64,000 nucleotides of DNA from Epiperipatus broadwayi (GCA_028023455.1 JAQFVV010000509.1:186001-250000); one strand, 5' to 3'. Positions 44,921 through 56,189 are shown, counted from the first letter of the stretch. Notes: a model not told the origin generated them from the sequence alone. Translations and numbers: made by a program.

Positions 44921-46195
44921 ATGGTAAGTTTTGACATTGTTTCACTTTTTACTAGTGTACCTGTAAATGAAGCGATTCAAGTTTTAAAAAATATTCAGTT
45001 GCCTAATTTTGCTGTGGTTTTGATTGAACACTGCTTATCGAATACATTTTTTGTTTTTGATGGGCAGATGTATAAACAAACATCAGGTCTAGCTATGGGT
45101 TCACCAATTTCTCCAGCATTAGCTTCTATTTTTATGGAGGATTTGGAAAATAAAATTTTGACTTTAGCAGTTAAAAAACCATCTATATGGCTGAGGTATG
45201 TTGATGATACCTTTGTTATTTGGCCTCATGGGAAGCATGCTTTTGATGACTTTTTTAATTTTTTAAACTCTCTTCACAACAATATTAAATTTCCCATGGA
45301 AATAGAAAATAATAATCAATTATCTTTTTTAGATGTTTTGATTGAAAGAAGAGAAGATGGTTCTTTATCCCATGGTATATATAAAAAACCAACACACACT
45401 GGGAGATATCTGCATTTTCCCTCTCATCACCATCCTGCACAACTATTTTCAGTGGCAAAGACATTATTGGATAGAACAAAGAGACTTTCTGATGATAGCC
45501 ATTTTCACCGGGACCTTTTTGCTACTAATAAAATGCTTCTTCATAATGGTTTTAATTACAAAATTATTAATAGGGCTTATACATATCAAAAGAAAAAAGA
45601 TTTTGATACATCAAAAATTAAGACAATTTTGCCATATATTAAAGGAGTAACTGATAGAATTGGTAACATTTTAAAGAATAATAATATTCACACAATTTAC
45701 ACTACTTATAAAAAAATTAGTGAAATATTTCCTCTTCCTAAGGATAAAATTGCTTTGGAGTGTCATGGTGTGTATGAAATTCCATGTAGGGTCTGTCCAC
45801 ATACATATATAGGACACACTAATCATAGAATAAATATTAGAAAGGAAGAACACATTCTGGCAGTGAGAGAAAAATCCAATTCATCAGCTATTTATTCTCA
45901 TATTAAATTAACAAATCATGATATCAATTTTGAAAAAACAAATATTTTAGCAAAAATTGAACAATATCACCAGAGATTGCTAAGAGAAGCTATAGAGATT
46001 TTTAAAAGGCCCAAGAGTATAAATGAAAGGTGTGAGTTAAAGAAGATTAACAACATTTGGAAGAAACTATTGGAAGAGAAAATAAATTTTAAAACTTCTC
46101 AACCAATAGAATTTAAATATGAGGAGAAAGAAAATGATAAAAACGATTTTAAATCTCACATGCATTCTTATGATTTGAGAAAGAGGACGCTCTGA
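44921..46195 (+). CDS. Penelope-like element ORF, 5'-truncated: reverse transcriptase + GIY-YIG endonuclease
   Basis: An uninterrupted frame of 424 codons. RT palm motifs: SFDIVSLFTSVP (residues 3-14), LAMGSPISPALASIF (57-71), YVDD catalytic box (93-96), and LSFLDVLI plus HGIYKKPTHTGRYLHF (134-166). The last set is diagnostic of Penelope-like RTs. The C-terminal domain is a GIY-YIG nuclease (GVYEIPC at 283-289, HTYIGHT at 294-300, conserved Arg/His-rich IRKEEH at 306-311). The N-terminal part of the RT expected before SFDIVSLFTS is missing; the ATG at 44921 is simply the first Met after truncation. The stop codon (46193-46195) lies inside the hammerhead-like core. PLEs use the RT and nuclease for target-primed integration. 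This copy is probably inactive because it is truncated, though its frame is intact. Confidence 0.92.
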   Translation: MVSFDIVSLFTSVPVNEAIQVLKNIQLPNFAVVLIEHCLSNTFFVFDGQMYKQTSGLAMGSPISPALASIFMEDLENKILTLAVKKPSIWLRYVDDTFVIWPHGKHAFDDFFNFLNSLHNNIKFPMEIENNNQLSFLDVLIERREDGSLSHGIYKKPTHTGRYLHFPSHHHPAQLFSVAKTLLDRTKRLSDDSHFHRDLFATNKMLLHNGFNYKIINRAYTYQKKKDFDTSKIKTILPYIKGVTDRIGNILKNNNIHTIYTTYKKISEIFPLPKDKIALECHGVYEIPCRVCPHTYIGHTNHRINIRKEEHILAVREKSNSSAIYSHIKLTNHDINFEKTNILAKIEQYHQRLLREAIEIFKRPKSINERCELKKINNIWKKLLEEKINFKTSQPIEFKYEEKENDKNDFKSHMHSYDLRKRTL

Positions 46196-46225
46196 GGAAG
46201 GTACTTGATATTGTACTGAAACGTC
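46192..46225 (+). ncRNA. Hammerhead-like core at the 3' end of the right PLE
   Basis: CTGAGGA (46192-46198), A, stem II GGTAC (46200-46204)/GTACT (46213-46217) with loop TTGATATT, GAAAC (46218-46222), GTC (46223-46225). A 3-bp stem I base (gct 46189-46191 with agc 46226-46228) can form. PLE terminal repeats are known to carry hammerhead ribozymes. The extra A before stem II is shared with the other copies in this window. Confidence 0.6.
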
Positions 46226-46299
46226 AGCATTTAGCTTTTTCACTACATGGAATATCCCACAAATAGTAATAATAATATGACATATATATATATATGCAT

Positions 46300-46465
46300 A
46301 TTTCTGTGTATATATAAAAATGTCAAAATAAGATTACTTTGTGACTGTGTAAAGAAACAAGAAATAATGCAATGCAGTTGCATTTTACAATGCTGAAGAA
46401 GACTGCTAGACAGTCAAAACTGTCAGATAATTAAATAAAAGCATTGTGAAAAATGTACAAAAGAG
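46300..46465 (+). repeat. Family B hammerhead-like repeat fragment
   Basis: CTGAAGA (46393-46399), A, stem II GACTG-CTAGA-CAGTC, AAAAC, TGTC, then taaataaaagcattgtgaaa. The stem sequence differs from the other family B copies but still pairs perfectly, as expected if the stem was maintained by selection in its source. The GAA box is mutated to AAA. Confidence 0.6.
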
Positions 46466-47150
46466 GATTTTTTTTTTTGAGATTTATCACGTGTATTTAA
46501 TATTTTTCATCTTTATGTTTTTATTACTATAATATTCACATATAAATAATATTAATGCCCTGTGCCGTTTAAGATATTAGTTGAATTTTAGATCCACGAG
46601 CTAAAGGTTCCTGAATTGATTGTGAGCTAAGTAAAAACAAAATCTTGGTTTGATTGGAACCACTGTGCTCAGCCCACCACTTAAGTCAAGTATTGCATGC
46701 CTTAATGTCTATTACAGATAAAGTTTGATCCTATCTTTATTTTATGTGCCATGTTCTTCAATTGGCGTTGAAAATCTAATTTAGGCCATCTATCACTGAA
46801 TGTTTTTAGCCCATCCTTTACATGATATATTAGCATGGCAATGAAACTTTCCAATTATAGAATCTTGGAAGAATTTAAGGAGAGGAAGGAGATATTATAC
46901 CTTGTTACTACAGTCTATCGTTCATGTAAATGTTTGCTAATTATTGATAGTTCTGTAAAAAATTAATCCAGAGAATGAGAAGTTGCTTTTATAATTTGTT
47001 AGTTTATTAAATATACTAAACCAGTTATTGGTTTGCTTCAATATTTCAAACATTGGCTAACTGAAGGTTTATTCCGTATGTTAATTTTGTTAACTGTAGC
47101 TAAGTGCAGTTTCAGCCAGTTAATCCAGATACATAGCATTCAAAAAAAGG
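46466..47150. other. AT-rich intron sequence
   Basis: No bounded element was recognised. A slightly GC-richer patch (46590-46730) has SINE-like phrasing but no clear boxes. Confidence 0.4.
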
Positions 47151-48135
47151 GGCATCATTCGATTATACTGCTGAGTGTCCACCAAAATGTGACATAAAAC
47201 TGTATAAAAAGATGGAAAAAGAAACAAGATCCTTTGTGGTCGACTTACTTATAGCATATAAGGATTTATGAGATTAACTAAATATGCCTAATTTAGAAGG
47301 GCTAAAATACAGTATCCTTAAAAAAAGTAACAAGTACCAGGAAAAATTATGGCTAAACATATCCATAAGTAGAGTTCTAAGGAACTTTTAGTCAATATAT
47401 ACATTCCAAAAATATATGAAAACCATCTATAAATTGATGAATGGGATACATTAACATGTCAACGCTTTTAAATAAAAAACTACATGTGAATCTAGAACCA
47501 GGGTGTATAACCTGCAAGAACAGTGAAGAAACATTTGCACACCTGGTCAAAAAATGTAGAGCATTTAAACAAATAAGGATACAAGTATTCAAAACGCCAT
47601 TCATTAATCTAAAAGATGGGATTAACAAACACATCAAGAAATTGATCCACACAATGCTATGGTACATATCCACACAATTAGAACAGTATGGGAAATAAGA
47701 TGTTCATTAATATATTCGATAATAAAAAATATACTTGGATTAAAAAACTTGATAAAGAATGGGGAAAATACTTTGAGCGATGCTTAAAATACTTACCAAG
47801 AAAACAAATGATTAAAATCTGGGGAGAAGCAGCATCTACAGCATGTGAAATATGGCAATAAATAAGTTATGAAAAGAAGATATACAATGGACAAAGGCAT
47901 AACAGCAACCAGCCAAAGATAAAATTAAGACAGACTAATAAGCAACAAAGTGTGACACCAAATTACTAACACCCACTTATTAAGCTTAATATAAGGACAC
48001 ATAATTTATTAAAGTAATGTAAAAAAAAAAGTTGTAAGTAACCAAAAACAAAAAAAGATTGGAAAACAACAAAACCTTATAAATATGTATATATAATGTC
48101 TGTTAATAAAGGTAAATACTTAAAATAAAAAAATA
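47151..48135 (+). pseudogene. LINE 3' end (third lineage), zinc-knuckle region
   Basis: The frame 47441-47698 reads LEPGCITCKNSEETFAHLV, then KKCRAFKQIR. This is the post-RT CxxC...H...C motif (C-x2-C-x8-H-x4-C) of non-LTR retrotransposons. It continues in another frame through KKYTWIKKLDKEWGKYFER and AASTACEIWQ. The 3' end is AT-rich with aataaaggtaaatac repeats at about 48104. Wording differs from the LINEs at 13.9 kb and from the RTEs, so it is treated as a separate lineage. Frames are broken. Confidence 0.7.
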
Positions 48136-49595
48136 AAAATTTATAATTCTTCTTTTTTTCTGTTCTTTGTTTTTGAGTGAATCTGGCTTCACCAGCTAAA
48201 AACCTTTTGCCAGCCAAAAACGCTTACTGCTACTATTAACAAAATTAACACACAAACGTTCAAAATGTTGAAACAAACCAATTACAAATAGGATAAAGAA
48301 GAGAAGAATAATCTGAATATCAAATTAGTTATTATATAATACTGAGAGCTAAAGTAAATGCTTCTATTGTATAATGGTCAATGTCACATATATTTCAAGA
48401 ATGTTACATTTTAAAGTTTCGGCAAGTAAAAAGATCAAGGTAGGAGGTTACAGTTCTTGCTATCTTCCTGTGCACATTTATTATTTTTGAAGTTCTTAAA
48501 AAAGAATGTTGTTCATTTTTTCAATCATAGGATTGGTTAACATTTGATGACATCACAAATTTCTGGATGTGGTTATGAAATGGTTATTCAGTGATTTTCA
48601 TCTCATAGTAGCATGTTCCTTTTCAGATCATCGTGACTTGTAATGAGGAATTGGCGTATTGTGACTAGTTGATACATCTGCAAAATGGTGCTAATGTGTT
48701 CTGTGCACACCACAAGCTTCTTTGATAATATAAAACACAATAAACGATTGTTCCCTTGCATTATGACTGCAGTTTAGATTTATTTCACATCGGAAGAGTT
48801 GTACATCACTAACTTCAAGTGAGTTCTTGTACTTCCTCATTGAAGTGTATTTGTTTTTTATTTAAATTAAAATATATATATATCATATTCACTGCTTCAG
48901 CCTTACCCCCTTAAAAGTAGTTTTTGTAATATTTTTTTATTCTTTTCTTGGTCAGAGTTTTCCGAAGAAGCTTTTACTATTTTACCTTATAAAATCTTGA
49001 TTTCAGAAATAAGAACAAAATAAGACATCGTAATTGTTAATTGTTATTCTTCATCTTCTAGTTTAATTAGAAATTTAATCAGGTATTTTTCATTTAGAAA
49101 TGTTTGATTTTACCTTGCATAAGTAAGGTGGAGGAAACACAGGGGTGGGGCAAAGTGATTTTGTTTGCTCAGGCCGTTAAATGACAGTTTATTCAACCTA
49201 TAATCATTGCTGGTAGTTTCAGTGTGTCTAAATATAAAAAATTCAGATAGAACCCAACAGTTTTATCCAGTTGGTTAGACAGATTCCTTTCCACCTTTTA
49301 TATATTTTTTAAACTATGGAATCAATTCAGGAACCTTTGACTCACTGCCAGACACTCTTACCATTATATAACTTCTCAGCAAAATAAGTCTAAATTATCA
49401 TCCCAAAGACATTCATAATTTGACCCAAGATAGAAAATTTTGTCATTAAATCGGCCGAAAATCTTTTTAGTTTATACTGTAATCATTAAAAACGTTCAGC
49501 ACTTAAAATCCCAATATGAATAACAATACCCTTTCTAACTGTTGTCAAGGCAACCTCGTTTTAACAATAAAGGTGGAATCCGATTCTTATTAATG
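48136..49595. other. AT-rich intron sequence, nothing recognised
   Basis: No exon, bounded repeat or RNA gene was identified. Confidence 0.5.
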
Positions 49596-49603
49596 GTCTA
49601 ATA

Positions 49604-50045
49604 CAGAGGTGGGCAATTGTTTTGGCTCAGGGGCCACTTTGTGGAAGTGAAGGGGCACACCTTTTTTTATAACACAATAAACACTACTTTATTCCCTGTA
49701 TTACCAAAGAAATATTTGTTTGTCCATTCTTCATTAAACACATAACATTCATCATTGATTTTACACTTTTTCGGTGGGTTCATGGTTTCACTAAAGTTGG
49801 AAATGTATATATTTGCTAATGCAAAGACAAAATTGAAACTAACCAGATCAACTGGAAAAGCACTGCACATTGTATCTACACTGCGTATGTGTATTGATGT
49901 GGCCATCCTAGTGGAAAATACGAGACGAATCTTCGGTCGTGCATGGGAAGGAAAGTTCAGTTCAAGGCGGATTTTTCTGATTTCTTGGTGGACTGCATAA
50001 AAACTCTTAGCGGGCCACCCTCAGGCTGCTATTTGCCCACCCCTG
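49604..50045. mobile_element. hAT-type MITE (442 bp)
   Basis: Terminal inverted repeats are CAGAGGTGGGCAA and TTGCCCACCCCTG (one mismatch). Flanking 8-bp sequences are gtctaata (49596-49603) and ctctaata (50046-50053), 7 of 8 identical, as expected for hAT target duplications. The inner ends tggctcaggggccac and gggccaccctcaggctg are also related. A short + frame inside has no recognisable transposase domain. It is non-autonomous. Confidence 0.9.
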
Positions 50046-50053
50046 CTCTAATA

Positions 50054-51136
50054 TACTTATATGGACATTAAACATTACAACATAGAAAAAGTAAACATTA
50101 CAACTTAACCACAGAGATTGAAATTATTAATACAAAGAAGTTTAAATAAATCTCTTTAAACAGGTAAATAAAACTTATTCTGAGTGCAGATTAATAAACA
50201 GTCAATTATAATATTACAAACTGCAATTATAAATTTCAAATTGCACCCAAAGTATTACTTAAATAATAACAAATTAAAAATCCTTCTCCTTTTTCTTTTC
50301 AAAAACTTTATTTTCTTATATCAATACTGAACATATATATATAAAATACAAAACTCCAATGTTTTAACTGTTTTTACCTTCATACAGTCATTTTCAAGGA
50401 CCTGTAACAACAATATGAAATACATATTTATAAATAAACCTCAATTTATCAAATAAACCTCAATTATATGAAATACATATTTATAAATAAACCTCAATTA
50501 CATAAATACCTTCATCTTTTATTAACATAAACATTAAACATACATAATTATATTTTACTTACATCTCTTTCCCACTGCTATTTTTTATTACTCTTTCTTT
50601 TACATTATTTAATTACAAATCTGTCTTAAAATCATCCAATATACTTTTTATACAAATTAAAAAACCAACCTTAATTTCAAATAATTTCCCCCTTTTTTAA
50701 ATCTTATCTAAAACCCATCTCAAAACTATATTCCTAAACTATAGCTTTAAATGAATGTAAAACAAATATAAACATCTTTTTTTTATACAAAAAAACTTTT
50801 AAAAAAATTTACCTAAACCTATTTAAACATTCCATTTTAATTGTACATTATTTTAGATTTCTTATCTACTCCATTAATTCTATTTAAAATAGGATTATAT
50901 TTTTTTTATATAAAAATATTCTTTTACCATCCTTTCCCTGTAATTTTTAACCCTTTCCAACATTTTAATATTAAATTCTTTAATAATAAGTGTAATAATG
51001 CTCAAGGTTAAATGGGTTTATAAGTAATCATTAAAATCAGCCAATACTTAGATAATCCCAATATCAATAACAATCAACAATTTCAAACTGTTGTCAAGGC
51101 AGCCTCCTTTAACAATAAATAGTATATAAACCTATT
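50054..51136. other. AT-rich intron sequence with a small tandem duplication
   Basis: The phrase atatgaaatacatatttata/aataaacctcaatt occurs at about 50414 and again at about 50465, with aataaacctcaatt also in between. No gene was recognised. Confidence 0.5.
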
Positions 51137-51144
51137 CCCAGAGG

Positions 51145-51512
51145 CAGGGGTCCCCAACCTTTTTGCACTTAAGAACACATTCTATAATACTGGCCAGGTG
51201 TCGGGCACCATTTAGTTTTTCAATGTAAATTTATAATTGGATATTGTTAATAATACACATAATGTACAAAAAAATATTTTTTTCAAAAATAAAATTTTAA
51301 CATATAATTAACGTTTATATTTTTACGCTGTAAAAGTATAGTATGCCCTACAATTTGATTACAATATAATACAATAATTTATAAGAAATTTTAAAAATTA
51401 AATTTATTTGTATCGGATAAATAATTTTTTATCATGTTCGGATAGCGGCAGGCACACGTAAAATGGTCTGCGGGTGCCATGGTGCCTGCAGGCATAGGGT
51501 TGGGGACCCCTG
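51145..51512. mobile_element. hAT-type MITE (368 bp), second family
   Basis: Terminal inverted repeats CAGGGGTCCCCAACC and GGTTGGGGACCCCTG are perfect. Flanks cccagagg (51137-51144) and cccagagc (51513-51520) agree at 7 of 8 positions. Inner ends ggtgtcgggcacc and gcgggtgccatggtgcc are also related. No transposase is encoded. Confidence 0.92.
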
Positions 51513-51769
51513 CCCAGAGCAATAAGTCTGAAAATGTTATTATCTGATGAATAGATTGACATTGATACAAGAAAGTGGGCATTATTTGCAAGTTTATTTA
51601 TATAGGTCATTCATAGTAAGATTTTTGGAATTTGTGAATTTATATACATATTTGATAAATTATAATTTCTTTACAGCATTGTTAAGGTTTGAAAAGAAAG
51701 GGTTTTAACTAGATATGTTGTGCCACTCATTCACTAGAAGAGCAATACAAAGATTTCAGACCATTCAAC

Positions 51770-52065
51770 AAGTATGAAGAGATATATGTTGAGAGTAAAC
51801 ATAAGCAATCAAAATGTCTGGATGAGCGACCAATCAGAACATCAGTGAATGAAAAGGGTGAAAAGATTTTTGAGCAGGACATTATGCTAGAAGAAATGAT
51901 AATTAATGAATTATTGAAGTTTTAATCTGGACTTCAAGAGATTAGAGACTAAATGATAAATGAGTGACTGATGTGATATGGAGATGTTATAGTCTCGAAA
52001 AACTGGATTTAATTTAGAAAGATTCTCATTTTGTAGTTGTTCAATAATTATTGAAAATGACAATG
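51770..52065 (+). pseudogene. RTE-clade LINE 3' end
   Basis: A fragmented match to the other RTE tails: an RVNISNQNVWMSDQS-like piece at about 51790 and ttgaagttttaatctggact then tcaagagattagagac (the KF..DFKRLE block). The 3' end is gaaaatgacaatgatatatg. Frames are broken. Confidence 0.55.
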
Positions 52066-52379
52066 ATATATGTTAAGTTGAGTGAAAACATGTTAAGTTA
52101 ATGATTCATATTTGATTGTTATTAACAGCAATTTGCTTTAATACAATTTCTTCTATTAATTGTAGTATTTAGAAAGTTATAGCTTGAAATTCGAATGATT
52201 TTTTATTGCCTTAGTATGCGTTAGAGTACATTATATCTCATTATCTTTCACTTCCAATTGGCTGACTCTGCCATTATGATTGATAGTAATAAATAAACAG
52301 GCATTCCTTTCATGACTGGCTTGGATAGGCTTAAAGACAATATTTAATTGCTAATCTAAAGAGAACTAAAACAGGCAGA

Positions 52380-52567
52380 ACTCTCCATGCAGTAGTGCCA
52401 CTCACTCAGTGTAAGCCAGAATAATCAATGGATGCCAGAAGGCTTGTGCATAAATGTTCTACCTAGCTTGCATTGAGTGGCACTGCTGTATGGAGAGTTT
52501 TGCCTGTTTTAATAACAGTTATGAGCAAGCATAAGAAATGGTGATCATGTGATGTTTAGTGGTCTAA
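52380..52567. repeat. Family A foldback repeat, compact form
   Basis: The left arm is caggcagaactctccatgca ... ggcttgtgcataaatgttct. The right arm is tagcttgcattgagtggcac ... ggagagttttgcctgtttta. The outer terminus atggtgatcatgtgatgttt then agtggt follows. The internal third is deleted. Two arms with one internal loss match the form at 1495 and 62266. Confidence 0.85.
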
Positions 52568-53159
52568 AGAGAACTATTTGGAAAACTTTTTAAAGTATTT
52601 TTGTTATCATCCAAACTTATTAAAATTATAATACATAACACAGGTGAGAAAATTTTATTACTGTGAAGTAATTAACAAAGTGCAAAAATGAGGCAGGTGT
52701 GACAATAATTAATTAATGGATAAAAAGACAGGTATTGTTAATATGCACCTGGACCATACTGAATTAGAACGGTAAAAGAAACATATTTGACAATAATCAA
52801 GAAACAGTCTGCCAATAAAAATGAATTACTTTCGTTGCTATCTAAAACAAATTTGGTAACTTACATGATACACCAGAAAATGTGCAATGACCCTTCTGTT
52901 TTATACATTTTCTTGAAGTTTAAGGCATTGTGTGGAATACTTGGGCACTTTGTACAGAGCTTATAAACGATGCTGGAAACATTACCTATCTTTTAAGATG
53001 GAATGAAAGAAAACACACAGTTGAGCAAATATCTGTAAATTAATAAATTTCATTACCATGAGTGCCGTTTAATATTTATCCTTTGCAAACAGTTTTTGAG
53101 AGAAAGCAAATTTGAGGACTGGTGAAGGCTTATTCTTAAATCATCTTGTGTGAAATTGA
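52568..53159. other. AT-rich intron sequence, nothing recognised
   Basis: No bounded repeat or exon was identified. Confidence 0.5.
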
Positions 53160-53285
53160 CTATAGTCTGGTTTAGTACATTGGTAGGATGATGAATATGA
53201 ACAATCAAGCTTAATCTGTCATTTCTTGTGCTTGAATATCATATGACCCCGTGAGCAACTAACCAAACAATTATTTATTTTATAA
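53160..53285 (+). mobile_element. SINE-like repeat (family F), decayed
   Basis: tagtctggtttagtacattg then gtaggatgatg resembles the family F head (tagtttggtgcagtggtagg). The tail caactaaccaaacaattatt is similar to other copies. Confidence 0.45.
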
Positions 53286-53804
53286 ATTTCAGTGAAGAAA
53301 AAAATGTGGGGGGGGGGCAATCAAATTTTATTTATTTATTTAGTACATACAAAATATAAATATTTTAACAATATATTCTAAAATTGATAGTTATTATTTA
53401 AGTTTACTATTTATGTTTCGAATCAACATATGAGGGCTTTAAAAACACGGTAGGTTTTTTTTAAATAAAATATCAAGAGTATATTTTTCAAGATAGTAAA
53501 ACAAAAAATCACTTCCATCTTTGAAAAGTTACCTGCATATCAGCAAAATGACTTTACAGATATACATGTAAGTACCTACTATTTTCATTCACATTGAAAT
53601 GTATAAATTACTTACAACAAAGTTGATTAAGCAATTAATTATTAATGTTTGATCTAAGTCCGATAATGACAAACAATTTGGTTTATAAGCAATAAATTGT
53701 AATATTTATTATCTTTTTTAAGCAGCTGTTTTTTTAAATTAATTTGGCTTTTATTTATTTAGTATAATGTCTTATGGTATAATCCAGCGATAAATTATCA
53801 AATT
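53286..53804. other. AT-rich intron sequence
   Basis: Includes a run of nine G at about 53309. No gene was recognised. Confidence 0.5.
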
Positions 53805-54465
53805 CACAGAGGATGATGTGATGTGATGTACTGTAGCTTCTTCTTAAACGAAGTCAAGAATCTCTCAGCAATTATATCAAGAAAAACTTGTTAGCTACTT
53901 AATTTTACATTCCCCAATCTAATTTTTCCCATATTCAGCTCCATCCCATTTCCACAACATAATCTTTGTCAACTCTACAGCCTTTATATCTAAATCCCCC
54001 TTATCTTTTTCCAAACCCAGCATAAAAACCAATAATCTACTTTCTGTATAATCACTTTTTTCATATTTATTTTTCCATAACTTTATTATATGTACCCTTT
54101 CTGTTTTCAAGCATTTACATTCAATTAACAAATGCCTAATATTTTCTATTCCTTCCTTATATAATTTACAGACTAAATCATCCATATTTTTCCATTTACA
54201 TGTATATTCTCTTGTTGCTAAAGATCCTGTTCGAACCTTAAACAATAAACTACTTTCCTTACTATTATCATAAATTAACTCACACCTAATATTCTGTTTA
54301 TTTCTATATATATTTAAACTCTTTTTACTCTCCATACTAGTTCTCCATCTCTCTAACTCCCTATTCTTTATTAATAAATGTATTCTTTTATCCCATTCCT
54401 TACCACTATAACATTCAACAATCCTAACACAATCATCCCATCTTTTGTACAAATATACAGATATA
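53805..54465 (-). pseudogene. 5'-truncated LINE, second copy of the 13.9-kb lineage
   Basis: On the - strand, starting from the right: CYSGKEWDKRIHLLIKNREL, then LIYDNSKESSLLFKVRTGSL, ATREYTCKWKN, and the zinc-knuckle-like LYKEGIENIRHLLIECKCLK, where the second Cys is replaced by Tyr. Here the frame is continuous over about 180 residues, whereas the 13910-15260 copy is frameshifted. The 3' tail gtacatcacatcacatcatc is at about 53812-53831. At its 5' end it abuts a duplicated family A scrap (54425-54530). Confidence 0.85.
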
Positions 54466-54690
54466 AATTCTCCATACAGTAGCGCCACTGGGTACAAATA
54501 TGCAGATATAAATTCTCCATACAGTAGCGCCACCCAGTGGAAGCCAGGGTAATCAATGGATGCAAGAAGGTTTGTGCATAAAATCCCTATCTAGTGCCTA
54601 TTCATCCAATATTCCCAGACTAGTTTCTAGCTTGTGGCTTTCATCAGCTTAAAGAATGGTGATCATAATGTTTAGTGGTTTAATTATCAG
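54425..54690. repeat. Family A repeat with a local 61-bp duplication at the LINE junction
   Basis: The block acaaatatacagatataaat/tctccatacagtagcgccac occurs at about 54449 and again, as acaaatatgcagatataaat..., at about 54494. The second leads into the normal arm (gtaatcaatggatgcaagaa ... gtggctttcatcagc) and the terminus tgatcataatgtttagtggt. The first copy fuses LINE sequence to the repeat. Confidence 0.8.
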
Positions 54691-55440
54691 ATTCCATAGC
54701 ATAAAATCTTCAGATGGATGTCAGCCGTTATGTTTGTAAGCTTCTACATGCTATTAGTACCTTTATTATTAATAAATCGCAATTTATCTAGACAAGTCAT
54801 TAATTCAGTTGCGCTTGGAACTAAAACTTTGAAATTATCGGTAATAGTGCGACTAATTTGTGACATAGAGGTTTTTAGACCAAAGCTAAATCCATTTCTT
54901 TGGCTTTCCGAACATATTAATTGATCTTTTTTTTTTTAAAAAAATAAAATACATATATTACACTTGCACACATGAATTATACTTAAAATAAATTATTTAA
55001 TGTCAGTTTTTCCTATAAAGGAAATTGAGTGGATAATTATCCGTGTAATTAACTGATTTTTAAATATTCTATAACGTTATTAAAAATAATTTCTTAAAAC
55101 CATTTTTCTGAAACTATTACATTTTGCATTGATCAACTATTTTTAGCATTTTAAACTGTTTTAAAAGAAAAGTTTGCAAGAATTTTAATTTGTTTGTGTT
55201 ATGTAACAAGTTGTATTATTTCAATTAGAAAGAATATATATGTTAGCAGTAAAGTAGGAAACTTACAAATGTGTAGAATATTTAGGAAACGCATAGAATT
55301 CCTAGGATTTTAAACTAATAATTTGTTTCATACTTTGATTACGTACTTCTGAAGAATATCTCTAATTAAAATAACTCATATGAAAGTTGCAAAATAAATA
55401 ACAAAGAAATATTTTATAACAATATAAAATGAAACATTAA
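54691..55440. other. AT-rich intron sequence, nothing recognised
   Basis: No bounded repeat or exon was identified. Confidence 0.5.
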
Positions 55441-55875
55441 AGGGGCAACATTCTTGTGCAACTTCGTAGAGGGGCAGAATGAGAGACTTGGAAGCCCAAG
55501 ATCTGCGGATCGTAGTCCAGTTTTGCCATTTCCATGTTACAAAGTGCTAAAGAACTGATAAGCAATAAACCATTTGATTACTGATTGTAATGATTATTGT
55601 CCTGCATGCCTTGCTACAATGAGAGCATAATATTCTCTGAAACTCAAGGTCCGTGGGTTGTGACCCAGCGTCTCACTTCAATGCGCCAACTTCTTACAAA
55701 CATCTGAGCAATAAATCATTCAGTTATTTAGCAATAATTATGGCCCCGAGTCATTTGGTACAGTGGTAGAGGGACATACTTTGAATCTTAAGGTTCATGG
55801 ATCATAGCCTGTTATTTCTGATGCTTAAACTTTTAATTAAATTCTCAAGCAATAAATCATTCCGTTATTTATTTA
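55441..55875 (+). mobile_element. Tandem cluster of three family F SINE-like units
   Basis: Three units in the same orientation start near 55460, 55600 and 55741. Each has a middle box (gatctgcggatcgtagtcca; aaggtccgtgggttgtgacc; aaggttcatggatcatagcc), a downstream phrase about spacing to 'gct-aa-ac', and a tail with gcaataaaccattt, gcaataaatcattcagttat or gcaataaatcattccgttat. The third has the clearest head (cgagtcatttggtacagtgg). A fourth, diverged unit is at 56190-56325. Confidence 0.65.
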
Positions 55876-56189
55876 TTATAGGTACAATGACATTTTTAAT
55901 TACAAACAATTTTGGAGCATAGTGTGTTAAAGAGCAATAGTTATACCCCCTACCCCCCAATTATTTAGAAATTTTGGAATATTAACTTTAATAGTACATT
56001 CATATCACCAGTTATTTTCAATACTTTAGTATCCATACATTCTGATGAGAAGCAATATATGTATAATCTATTTATTAAAATAAAAATAAGTTACAATTAA
56101 CTTAATACGACTTTAATAACAAAAAGTGTGTTAGACAAATTAGAATAAATTCATCATATATTAACATTCAATTTAACGGTTTTTAGATT
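55876..56189. other. AT-rich intron sequence between SINE-like units
   Basis: Nothing was recognised apart from a C-rich patch (ccccctaccccccaatt) near 55945. Confidence 0.45.

Larger units (their letters stand above)
43602..46283. mobile_element. Head-to-head pair of 5'-truncated Penelope-like elements (2.7-kb inverted repeat)
   Basis: Outer ends are atgtcatattattattacta (43602 on) and tagtaataataatatgacat (to 46283). Inner arms meet as acactagtaaa (44911-44921) and tttactagtgt (44948-44958), with a 26-nt spacer. Each arm carries the last two-thirds of a PLE ORF and a hammerhead-like terminus. Inverted, 5'-truncated pairs are a known PLE insertion form. No target duplication was identified by eye. 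Confidence 0.88.

Noticed and set aside
43690-46195. Reading the PLE pair as a host gene with two convergent exons
   Set aside because: The YVDD RT, Penelope-type motifs and GIY-YIG domain, together with the inverted-repeat structure, identify a retroelement.
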